Assembly: GCA_001769975.1 (NCBI GenBank)
Contig: MEPW01000048.1
Span: 1-64,000 of the forward strand
DNA: 64,000 nucleotides
From: Bdellovibrionales bacterium RIFOXYA1_FULL_36_14
GTDB lineage: Bacteria > Bdellovibrionota > Bacteriovoracia > Bacteriovoracales > Bacteriovoracaceae
Direction: 5' to 3'
The notes beneath the pieces are model-generated. The model was not told the DNA's origin, did not search any database, and saw only the letters and a list, made by a program, of their open reading frames with translations. A program made the position numbers and the translations under genes. This document shows, one piece after another, positions 39,244 through 47,582 of the stretch. Every line of letters starts with the position of its first letter. The first letter of the stretch is position 1.

Positions 39244-40230
39244 TTATTTCGGTTTCATAAAGCATCCCTTTTTCAAGAGGGATTGGAGTTTAGTGTTTTT
39301 ATCTACATCATGACCGGCCCTAATGGTTAGGGTGTCTTCCCAACTTTTTTCTACGCTGTACTTGGTTCTCTTTTTGTAGGCTGATACTTCTTGGATAAGT
39401 TTGGTCCACTCTGGTAGGAATTCGTTGTTATCAAAAAGATCCTGGTTGTTCCATAGACGGTGTTCTAACAAATCTCCAAATTCACGATCGCCATTTCTTT
39501 TAGCACTGGTCTGGCTAAGTTGCATAACTGCATTTACGTAAGCACTTTGCGCGGGTGAACCACTTTCTTTAAGTGCCAAAAATAAGGCCATGGGGCGTTC
39601 ATCAATTGGGGCAAGATTACTATCTTTTATACCAAGACTTCGCAGCATTCCAGATACGTCCTTCGATAAGATGTCGGGGTCTTTGGAATTGATCATTTTG
39701 GTAAAAAGGTTTTTAGTGGTAGAAGAATTAGTTTCCGTTATTATAAAATCAAGTCCGGGTATTAGAGGGGTTTCTTTGTTGCATGTAGCACATACCCCCA
39801 TAATGTTCTTGCCGCTTATGCCAGCTACGTAGTAAAGGTTACTTAAAGTACGGATAAGATCATCTTTAGACATTTTATCAACGTTTTTATTGAGTGAAGC
39901 ATTTAAAATATCAGTCGTTTTTATTTTGGTGCTTGGATCAAGGGATGATTCAGCATTTAAATTTTTTATATAGCTAATAAGTTCCTTATTATTTTTTACG
40001 GATTGCTGGCGAGATTGGGTCAGGGAATTTACGGATATGCGTGCATACCGGCTCAGTCGGATGGCTTCTGCGTCAGGGATGTTAAAACCTTTAAGGGTAT
40101 TTTTAAGGAGTTTTTCATTGAAAAGAAGATCTCCCAATTTTAGTGCAGCAGTAGTTGGATTAGCATACGTGGAAGTCAGGTTTGTTAGCAGTAAAAGTGA
40201 TAAAAGTATTAGTTGTTGGATAAAATGCAT
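39244..40230 (-). CDS. Secreted hypothetical protein
   Basis: Signal peptide MHFIQQLILLSLLLLTNLTSTYA; CATC motif. Confidence 0.6.
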   Translation of the reverse strand: MHFIQQLILLSLLLLTNLTSTYANPTTAALKLGDLLFNEKLLKNTLKGFNIPDAEAIRLSRYARISVNSLTQSRQQSVKNNKELISYIKNLNAESSLDPSTKIKTTDILNASLNKNVDKMSKDDLIRTLSNLYYVAGISGKNIMGVCATCNKETPLIPGLDFIITETNSSTTKNLFTKMINSKDPDILSKDVSGMLRSLGIKDSNLAPIDERPMALFLALKESGSPAQSAYVNAVMQLSQTSAKRNGDREFGDLLEHRLWNNQDLFDNNEFLPEWTKLIQEVSAYKKRTKYSVEKSWEDTLTIRAGHDVDKNTKLQSLLKKGCFMKPK

Positions 40231-40308
40231 AGCGGGTTCCTCTCTAAAAGTGAAAATGCTTTATGTTTAATTTTGCTTTTTTTTAATGAATGTTTCAAGG
40301 GGGAATAA

Positions 40309-40339
40309 AAAAAGGTCTGACATAATGCCAGACCTTTTT
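40309..40339 (-). terminator. Rho-independent terminator for the zincin gene
   Basis: AAAAAGGTCTG-acataatgc-CAGACCTTTTT; T-run on the minus strand. Confidence 0.75.
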
Positions 40340-40361
40340 GGTGTGCTACTTAGAAAAAAAA

Positions 40362-41237
40362 TTATGGTTTATACCAACAAAGTGGTCGTACACCCTTTGT
40401 GTAACCTGCTTTACGGGTGCAAGCTCCCACGCTGGCGTCGCTGTTACTTACATCAGTGTTGTGAGAAATATCGCATAATGATGCTTGAAAGTAAGTATCC
40501 AGACGACACTGGGCCTTTGGGTGATCGTCGTCGGTGCGGTTTACAACGCGAGTATCAGGAGTATCAACATGAACCACAGTAGCTCCCTGGCTGGCCACAT
40601 TAAAGAAATTCCCTAAACTGTTGCCGGCCATGGCGACTCGTTGGCAAAGTGCAGATTCGTTCACATTGTCAAACAATTCATTACAGTTTGAAGTAATGGT
40701 AGCCGGAATAGTCATGCTGGAAATAATTTGAATATTATCATCATTTTCAAAAACTTTTTTCATACACTTGGTAACGCCCCAATAATCGGATTGACCTTCA
40801 TTAGATGCCCAAGTTCCAAAAAGAGATGCTTTCTTAGGTGCTCCGCCCATGTGGTGGCCAGTTTCATGACAAACGACCAGTGCAAAACCGTCAGGAGTAA
40901 TGCTGGGGTGTCTAGCTAGTCCACCAAACATATTAACTTCCATGGTGCGACCAATTCTTCGGGCGTAGGCATTAACGGTTCCATCGTCCCATTTTCTGAC
41001 TACTTCGAATTTTAGGCCCATATCCTCAATGATAGGAGTATAAACTTCTTCAATGCGGTCAATGACGTTGTCAAAAATTTCTTTAGTCATTTCTTTTGAT
41101 GCCGATTTTGAGTCAACCCCGATCCACATATCATTTTCTGGAATAATTCCATTGCAAAGTTTTTGATTGTTTTGAAATGTGCTTGAAGTGGAAAGAAAAA
41201 CAACAGCGGCTAGTGTCCAAAAAGTAAAATATCTCAT
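40362..41237 (-). CDS. Secreted zincin-type metalloprotease
   Basis: Signal peptide; CHETGHHMGG (HExxH) and downstream EGQSDYWG. Confidence 0.75.
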   Translation of the reverse strand: MRYFTFWTLAAVVFLSTSSTFQNNQKLCNGIIPENDMWIGVDSKSASKEMTKEIFDNVIDRIEEVYTPIIEDMGLKFEVVRKWDDGTVNAYARRIGRTMEVNMFGGLARHPSITPDGFALVVCHETGHHMGGAPKKASLFGTWASNEGQSDYWGVTKCMKKVFENDDNIQIISSMTIPATITSNCNELFDNVNESALCQRVAMAGNSLGNFFNVASQGATVVHVDTPDTRVVNRTDDDHPKAQCRLDTYFQASLCDISHNTDVSNSDASVGACTRKAGYTKGVRPLCWYKP

Positions 41238-41354
41238 TTGTTCCTCCTTGAAAAAAGTGAGATTTGTTTTTTTAAAAAATTAAATTAACTATACAAGCAT
41301 GAAATGAGTTTTGAGATGTGTCTATTGGCGGTAAGAAAATATTATATTAATTAT

Positions 41355-41672
41355 TCAAAAAGATTCGTTTACAAGCTGGATTATATCATAAGCAGGAGTT
41401 TCATAGGGATGATGCTTTTTTAATGCGGTTATTGATTTTTGCAAATATTGTTCATCACACACTAATTCGATTTTGACTTCTTCCACCATTTCAACGGCAT
41501 TTTCTTGTCCTAAGTAGGGGTGGCTTCCTGGCAAGGGACGAAACTGCCCAACGCCTTTGGATTCAAAGCAACAACGATCATAGTTTCCAATTTTTCCGGC
41601 CCCTGCTGCGAAAATTGCATCTTTGACTATTTGAACATGAGTCATTGGTACAAAGACAATTATTTTATACAT
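41355..41672 (-). CDS. NIF3/YqfO C-terminal-like (CutA-like fold) protein
   Basis: MYKIIVFVPMTHVQIVKDAIFAAGAGKIGNYDRCCFESKGVGQFRPLPGSHPYLG...HHPYETPAYDI. Confidence 0.8.
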   Translation of the reverse strand: MYKIIVFVPMTHVQIVKDAIFAAGAGKIGNYDRCCFESKGVGQFRPLPGSHPYLGQENAVEMVEEVKIELVCDEQYLQKSITALKKHHPYETPAYDIIQLVNESF

Positions 41673-41843
41673 AAATCAAGTTCCTTTTTTTATAAGATTG
41701 TAACAAAACCTAGTAAGTAAATCTATTTATCTTGATAATTTAAAGGGTTGGTACCCGACAAAATAACTAAAGAATAATGAGAAATTTCCGATAAAGTGAA
41801 AGACGAATATTTTCAAAGGAGTTAACTTATTAACTTACAAAAA

Positions 41844-42314
41844 TTGTTCACTATGGTGGTTTTGAGTATTCTATCAACTGGGGTATTGGCCATCGAGATG
41901 CCTAACGATGAGCTCGCCCCGAAATTTGGGGCCTTACAAAGTTTTTCACCACCCCAAAGAATTCATTCGGTGATTGTTGCAGAAACCGGTTTTTATCCTG
42001 ATAGTATAATGTTGTTTAAAGGGGAGCGACTTAAGCTTTTTGTAACTGGAACCACTTTGCAACCTAGTTGTTTGATGATTCCAAGTAAAGAGATTTTTTT
42101 AGCTGCAGAAAAAGGGATTATTACGGAAGGAGAAGTCAGCTTTGATCAAATTGGAGTATATGAGTTTTTTTGTCCGAGCAAGAGAAATATCAAAGGAAAA
42201 ATTGTGGTAATAGAAAAAAAAGCGCAGACTGATAAGATCAAAAGAGAAGTCGCAAGTAAAAATAAAGTGAATCAACCTTGGTATCCTAAGGATGATCCAG
42301 GTTTATTAGAGTAG
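41844..42314 (+). CDS. Secreted cupredoxin-like protein
   Basis: AETGFYPDSIMLFKGERLKLFVTGTT...GVYEFFCPSKRNIKGKIVV. Confidence 0.6.
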   Translation: MFTMVVLSILSTGVLAIEMPNDELAPKFGALQSFSPPQRIHSVIVAETGFYPDSIMLFKGERLKLFVTGTTLQPSCLMIPSKEIFLAAEKGIITEGEVSFDQIGVYEFFCPSKRNIKGKIVVIEKKAQTDKIKREVASKNKVNQPWYPKDDPGLLE

Positions 42315-42323
42315 AGGGAAAAA

Positions 42324-43454
42324 ATGTCAGTTTTTAATGATGCAATTAACAACTTTTTATTACCTGTAAAAGATTTACTTGATGATGACACGGTTACAGA
42401 AATTATGATGAATGGACCTTTTGAGGTTTTTGTTGAAAGAAGAGGATTGTTATATAAAGTTCCCAATAAATTCAGAGATGGCGAAGCACTTTTTACAGCG
42501 GTGCGGGCCATCGCTCAATCAGTGGGTAGATTAGTTGATGATGATAATCCCACTTTGGATGCTAGACTTCCTGATGGTTCAAGAATTCATGCCGTTTTAC
42601 CCCCGATGTCCAAAGGTGGGCTCAGTGTTGCGATTAGGAAATTTTCAAGGGAAAAGTTAACGCTTAAAGATTTAATTAATTTTGGCTCACTTTCTCCGGT
42701 AGCTGCGAGATTTTTAGATATTTGTATTTATCTCAGCAAAAATATTATTGTTTCTGGAGGAACCGGTTCTGGTAAAACCACTTTGCTAAACGTGCTGGGT
42801 TCAAGAGTTCCTAAAGAGCAAAGATTGCTAGTTATCGAAGATGCCGCAGAATTACAAATTCATGGTAATCATGTGCTTTATTTTGAAACCAGAAAAGAGG
42901 ATCCCCAAAGAGGAATTACCGAGGTAACGATACGTGATTTGGTTATTTCCGCCATGAGACTTAGACCTGATCGAATTATTGTAGGGGAAGTGCGAGGAGT
43001 TGAAGCACTTGATTTGATCCAGGTAATGAATACTGGTCATGACGGCAGTATGGGAACCGTACATGCTAATAACCCGCTTGAGTGTTGTACCCGGATTGAA
43101 ACTCTGTGCTTGATGGGAGATGTAAAAATTCCACCAGATGCCATAAGAAAAATGGTAGGCAGTGCCATGCAGATAATCGTGCAGTGTTCAAGGTATCATG
43201 ATGGGGGAAGAAGAATCTCTCACGTATCAGAGATTTTAGGAGTTGATGATAAGGGTAATTATCGTAGTCGAGACATTTTTAGATGGATTCAAACTGGTAA
43301 AGATCCAGAAACGGGAAACTTCAAGGGAGAAATGGTACCTTGTAATTATATTCCTAGTTTCTTTGACGATATCGTAGTAAATAAGTTGCCCTTTCCTAAA
43401 AATAATTTTTTAACTCCTGAATGGGCCTTAAAAATTATTAAATCGGTATCCTGA
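42324..43454 (+). CDS. CpaF/TadA-family secretion ATPase
   Basis: SGGTGSGKTTLLN Walker A, VIEDAAELQI, LRPDRIIVGEVRGVEALDLIQVMNTGHDGSMGTVHANNP. Confidence 0.93.
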   Translation: MSVFNDAINNFLLPVKDLLDDDTVTEIMMNGPFEVFVERRGLLYKVPNKFRDGEALFTAVRAIAQSVGRLVDDDNPTLDARLPDGSRIHAVLPPMSKGGLSVAIRKFSREKLTLKDLINFGSLSPVAARFLDICIYLSKNIIVSGGTGSGKTTLLNVLGSRVPKEQRLLVIEDAAELQIHGNHVLYFETRKEDPQRGITEVTIRDLVISAMRLRPDRIIVGEVRGVEALDLIQVMNTGHDGSMGTVHANNPLECCTRIETLCLMGDVKIPPDAIRKMVGSAMQIIVQCSRYHDGGRRISHVSEILGVDDKGNYRSRDIFRWIQTGKDPETGNFKGEMVPCNYIPSFFDDIVVNKLPFPKNNFLTPEWALKIIKSVS

Positions 43455-43574
43455 TAAAATTGGTCAATTGATTCCCCTTACGCTTCTCTCATGGCTATAG
43501 TCTAAGGATTAAGTTTATTCTGACGATAACTACTATAGGAGAGATAGATTCTTACCAAGTAGATTAAAAAAAAA

Positions 43575-46500
43575 ATGGGGAATAAAAAACGAATTATAGG
43601 ATTTATTCTGGCAATTTGGTTCCTGACCAGCTTGGTGGGAGTTATTTATTATATTTCTCCAAAGGATTCGTTAAAGACTCCACACCGTAAAAGTTCATTT
43701 CATCCCACTAAATTGGTATCAAAGAAAATTCAAGCAGCGGCATTGCATAGTAATCAGAAGGTTGCAAGAAAAGTGGCCAGTTCATCTGCTAATAATCTTT
43801 CCTTACCATCTTCGTTACCCCATATTGATCAACCGGTTTTTTCCAAGACGCAGTTGCAATTAAAAAATCAAAAATTGTATCAAACCTATTTGGAAGAAAA
43901 TGATAAATTTAACCAGTCAAGGGGTACCCATTATCAAGAGCATTTGGAAGCAGGGAATCTTCCAACCACTAAAAAAGTATCTTTAATCGGAGTCGATAAA
44001 ATAACTAGAATCCCCAAATATTTTAGTAAATTTAACTGGGACGGGGCCAAAAGTATTAAAACCGCCAATATTTGGTTGAGCACCGTCCTTAATCCGGTGA
44101 CACCTCCGACTTATGCGATAGACGGGGGATTATCAGTGCGCTTTTTAGGTATGTGGGATGGGGGAGCGGTAGATGCCAACCATGGTGAGTTTACCAATAA
44201 AATAAAAGTGATGGACGGTTCCACTGTAATTGATGAGCATGCAACTCATGTGGCCGGAACTTTGGTTGCCAGCGGTCAATATCTTTATGGAGCAACTGAT
44301 TATAGAATACCAGGAATGGCTTACGGCGGATATCTAGCGTCTTTTGACTGGGCAAATGATATTTCTGAATTTGCTTATGCGGCACTGCCTAGCGGTCTTA
44401 ATTATGGATCAGGAATTACCAGTCAGATGTATGTTTCTAATCACTCCTATGGAACAACGGCTGGTTGGGGGTTTGATGGTGATGAGAATTGTGTGGGTGA
44501 GTGGTATTGGTATGGAACACCTAGTATTAATCCAGATGAGGATTATAAATATGGTGCATACCTCTCAGATACTCAATCCATAGACAATGCGCTTTATCAC
44601 GCCCCTTATCTTGTACAAACCTGGCCTGCTGGAAATTCAAGGAATGATGAAGGTCCGATGGGTACGGTTTGCTCGAAGACGTCGTGGTATGAATATAACA
44701 CCTCTGGCAACTGGGTTTTAAAATCGAGTAACCCTCCCAATCCTAATAATGCCGAAGGTGGGTATGATACGTTAACGCCGGAGTCTTGTGCCAAAAATGT
44801 TATATCGGTTGGGGCAGTTTTGAAGGTGGTTAATTACTTAGGGGCAACCAGCGTAGTGATGAGTGATTTTTCCAGTTTCGGGCCAACTGATGATGGGCGG
44901 ATCAAACCTGATGTGATTGCCCCCGGGGTGGATATTAGATCTACTTTTTACGAAGATTCTACCAGCTATGCCGCAGCATCATCTGGAACTTCCATGGCCT
45001 CTCCAATGATTTCTGGATCAGTAGTGTTGTTACAAGGACTTTTTCATAGATACCATCAAAGATACCCGCTGGCATCCACGATTAAGGCACTCATTATTCA
45101 TACCGCTAGAGAAGCAGGGCCCTTTAGCGGGCCGGATTATCAATTTGGGTGGGGATTACCAGATATCGATGAGGCAGCCAAAATTATTTATGATGATTCG
45201 TTAACGGGAAAAACCTATATAGTGGAAGGCACGCTTAATCAAGGTGAAGTGGATGAGTATGTGTTAAAAACCAACGGGCAAAAACCCAAAGCGACTCTGG
45301 TATGGACTGATCCTCCGCGAGTATCTCCAGGAAATGTTTTGGATTCACCTATCAAAATTTTGGTGAATGATTTAAATTTGAGAATTATTGATAATAGCGC
45401 TAATAACTATTATCCTTGGAAATTAGCAAAAGCAACTCCAACCCTCGCCGCCACCAGAGGCAACAATGATCTTGATAATGTTGAAAAAATCGAAGTTACA
45501 CAAATCCCTGGTAACAATGAAATCTGGAAAATTAGAGTTTCACATGCGGGTTCATTGCTCAACAGTCAGGCATATTCGCTGGTCTATTCCAATTTGGATA
45601 CGGTTTCAAGCGAAGAGAAAATATCTATTTATAATCCTACTGTGAGCGCTACTTTGTCTATTGATGGAACTATTGCCAACGTTAATTTAGGAACTGTTTT
45701 ATCCTCGTCTACTAAGACCCAAACTTTAAAAATTTATAATACCGGAACCACGGATTTGATGCTCAGTAATTTAAGCATTAATCAAGCTTTGTTTTCTTAC
45801 ACCATTGATAAAAATATCATTCCTGCCAATGATTTTGCTACATTAAATGTTTTATTTAATCCACGAGGTAGTGTCGGAAGCTATGTTGCTGCTTTAACCA
45901 TGACCACCAACGATTTGATTCATCCCAATTTAACTATAAGGTATAGTGTGCAAAGCACGGCATCGCTGATACCTTCGATGCAAATTGAGTATTTAGATAG
46001 TGCCGGAGGGGTAATCCCCATATTGAATGGGGGTATTTTAACTATTGCTAACAAACGAGCGCAGACTCAAGTGAACGAGACTCATAAAATAAGAATTAAA
46101 AGTGTGGGAACGGGCGATTTATTGCTTTCCGCTTTTTCTTCTATGACGACTCCATTTCTTTGGACTCGACCTGCTGATTTGCAGCTCCAACCGGAAGCTT
46201 CAATCGAGCTTACCTTTACTTTATCCTTAAATACCGCCGGAGAGTATGATCAGTCCATTAGTTTTCAAACTAACATAGCAGGCGTTGCTACTTTTTCTTT
46301 TGATTTAAAAGCAATCTTGGCCGAGAAAGCATTACCCGAGATAGAACTTTTTGATATTGCTCAAAATAGTATAAGCAATAATCAAGCTACTCCAGTGTTG
46401 CTTGGTACTACATCTGCTTATCAAAGTTCTATACATAATTTGACGATCAAAAACTCTGGAAATGTCGATCTAGTCTTATCCTCTTTCAGTGTAACTGGAA

Positions 46501-47534
46501 GTTTTGCCGCTAATTATCGGTGGCAGCAAACTCTTACCAGTTTGTCTGTGGGAGACTCGCTGCCTTTAATTATAAGTTTTGTGGCCGATAACGTGGGAGA
46601 CTATACGGCGACTATGAATTTTAAATGGGTTGAAAGCGGTTCTTCGACAGAAAACACGTTTAGTTTTCCTGTGGAGATAAAAGTTAGAGGGGTGGCAGAA
46701 ATTAATGTAAGTTATAATGGCGCCAATATCTTTCATAATAATTTTATTCCCACAGAATTAGGTGTGATGTCTACAATGGATTTAGAACTTTTTGATAATG
46801 AACGAAGCTTTCTCATAAGTAATACTGGCGGATCAAGATTGGAATTGACCAACATAAGTGTTCCAGAACCTTTTAATGTAATGAGTTTTCCCGTAACTTC
46901 TCTGTTTCCCGGCGAATCTACTTATTTAAAAATCGCCTACGGAAACTATCCACCAAGACAATATAGCGGGCATATAAAATTTAATACCAATTTAAGTAAC
47001 ACTCCTGAATTTGCGATTTTGGTATCTACAATGTTAACAGGGCCTGTACTTTTGTTTAATTACCAATCTGAGGGAATATACCGGGAGAAATATAATTTTT
47101 TTATTTTAAACACCGGCTATGAGGAAAATCTGGAGATTATCAATATTGATATACCTTATGGATTTGTACAGTCGGAAGCGGGACCTACCACTTTGGTACC
47201 GGGAAGTACTTCAATATTTAGATTTAAGATGGATGAAGCCTTAGGACTTGGCTACCGAAGTGGGGTGATCAGGTTTTTTACCAACGATCCGAATAAGCCG
47301 GAAATTGCGATTACCTTGACTGCTGGAAATATAAGTGACGGAGTGATAAGTCCTGATGGTAAAGTTGAGCCAAAGAAAACCACCAAGAATACTCCGGTAG
47401 TTGGATGTGGAACTATTAATAACGATCATAATCGCAATGATCCATCAAATCAGTTACCTCTAATCAGTATGGGTTTTTTATTTATGATGCTGTTTTTTAG
47501 GGCCTTGGCACTACTTAGAGTCTTTTTAAATTAA
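43575..47534 (+). CDS. Subtilisin-like S8 serine protease with Hydin/choice-of-anchor-D-type repeats and C-terminal TM tail
   Basis: Catalytic motifs WDGGAVDANHGEF, DEHATHVAGT, SSGTSMASPMISG; repeated beta-sandwich units (LKIYNTGTTDLMLSNLSI...); tail GCGTI...TM. Confidence 0.88.
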   Translation: MGNKKRIIGFILAIWFLTSLVGVIYYISPKDSLKTPHRKSSFHPTKLVSKKIQAAALHSNQKVARKVASSSANNLSLPSSLPHIDQPVFSKTQLQLKNQKLYQTYLEENDKFNQSRGTHYQEHLEAGNLPTTKKVSLIGVDKITRIPKYFSKFNWDGAKSIKTANIWLSTVLNPVTPPTYAIDGGLSVRFLGMWDGGAVDANHGEFTNKIKVMDGSTVIDEHATHVAGTLVASGQYLYGATDYRIPGMAYGGYLASFDWANDISEFAYAALPSGLNYGSGITSQMYVSNHSYGTTAGWGFDGDENCVGEWYWYGTPSINPDEDYKYGAYLSDTQSIDNALYHAPYLVQTWPAGNSRNDEGPMGTVCSKTSWYEYNTSGNWVLKSSNPPNPNNAEGGYDTLTPESCAKNVISVGAVLKVVNYLGATSVVMSDFSSFGPTDDGRIKPDVIAPGVDIRSTFYEDSTSYAAASSGTSMASPMISGSVVLLQGLFHRYHQRYPLASTIKALIIHTAREAGPFSGPDYQFGWGLPDIDEAAKIIYDDSLTGKTYIVEGTLNQGEVDEYVLKTNGQKPKATLVWTDPPRVSPGNVLDSPIKILVNDLNLRIIDNSANNYYPWKLAKATPTLAATRGNNDLDNVEKIEVTQIPGNNEIWKIRVSHAGSLLNSQAYSLVYSNLDTVSSEEKISIYNPTVSATLSIDGTIANVNLGTVLSSSTKTQTLKIYNTGTTDLMLSNLSINQALFSYTIDKNIIPANDFATLNVLFNPRGSVGSYVAALTMTTNDLIHPNLTIRYSVQSTASLIPSMQIEYLDSAGGVIPILNGGILTIANKRAQTQVNETHKIRIKSVGTGDLLLSAFSSMTTPFLWTRPADLQLQPEASIELTFTLSLNTAGEYDQSISFQTNIAGVATFSFDLKAILAEKALPEIELFDIAQNSISNNQATPVLLGTTSAYQSSIHNLTIKNSGNVDLVLSSFSVTGSFAANYRWQQTLTSLSVGDSLPLIISFVADNVGDYTATMNFKWVESGSSTENTFSFPVEIKVRGVAEINVSYNGANIFHNNFIPTELGVMSTMDLELFDNERSFLISNTGGSRLELTNISVPEPFNVMSFPVTSLFPGESTYLKIAYGNYPPRQYSGHIKFNTNLSNTPEFAILVSTMLTGPVLLFNYQSEGIYREKYNFFILNTGYEENLEIINIDIPYGFVQSEAGPTTLVPGSTSIFRFKMDEALGLGYRSGVIRFFTNDPNKPEIAITLTAGNISDGVISPDGKVEPKKTTKNTPVVGCGTINNDHNRNDPSNQLPLISMGFLFMMLFFRALALLRVFLN

Positions 47535-47582
47535 TTCAAAATAGACGAAATTATGGCGATCCTCTATCATAACTTTAAGATT

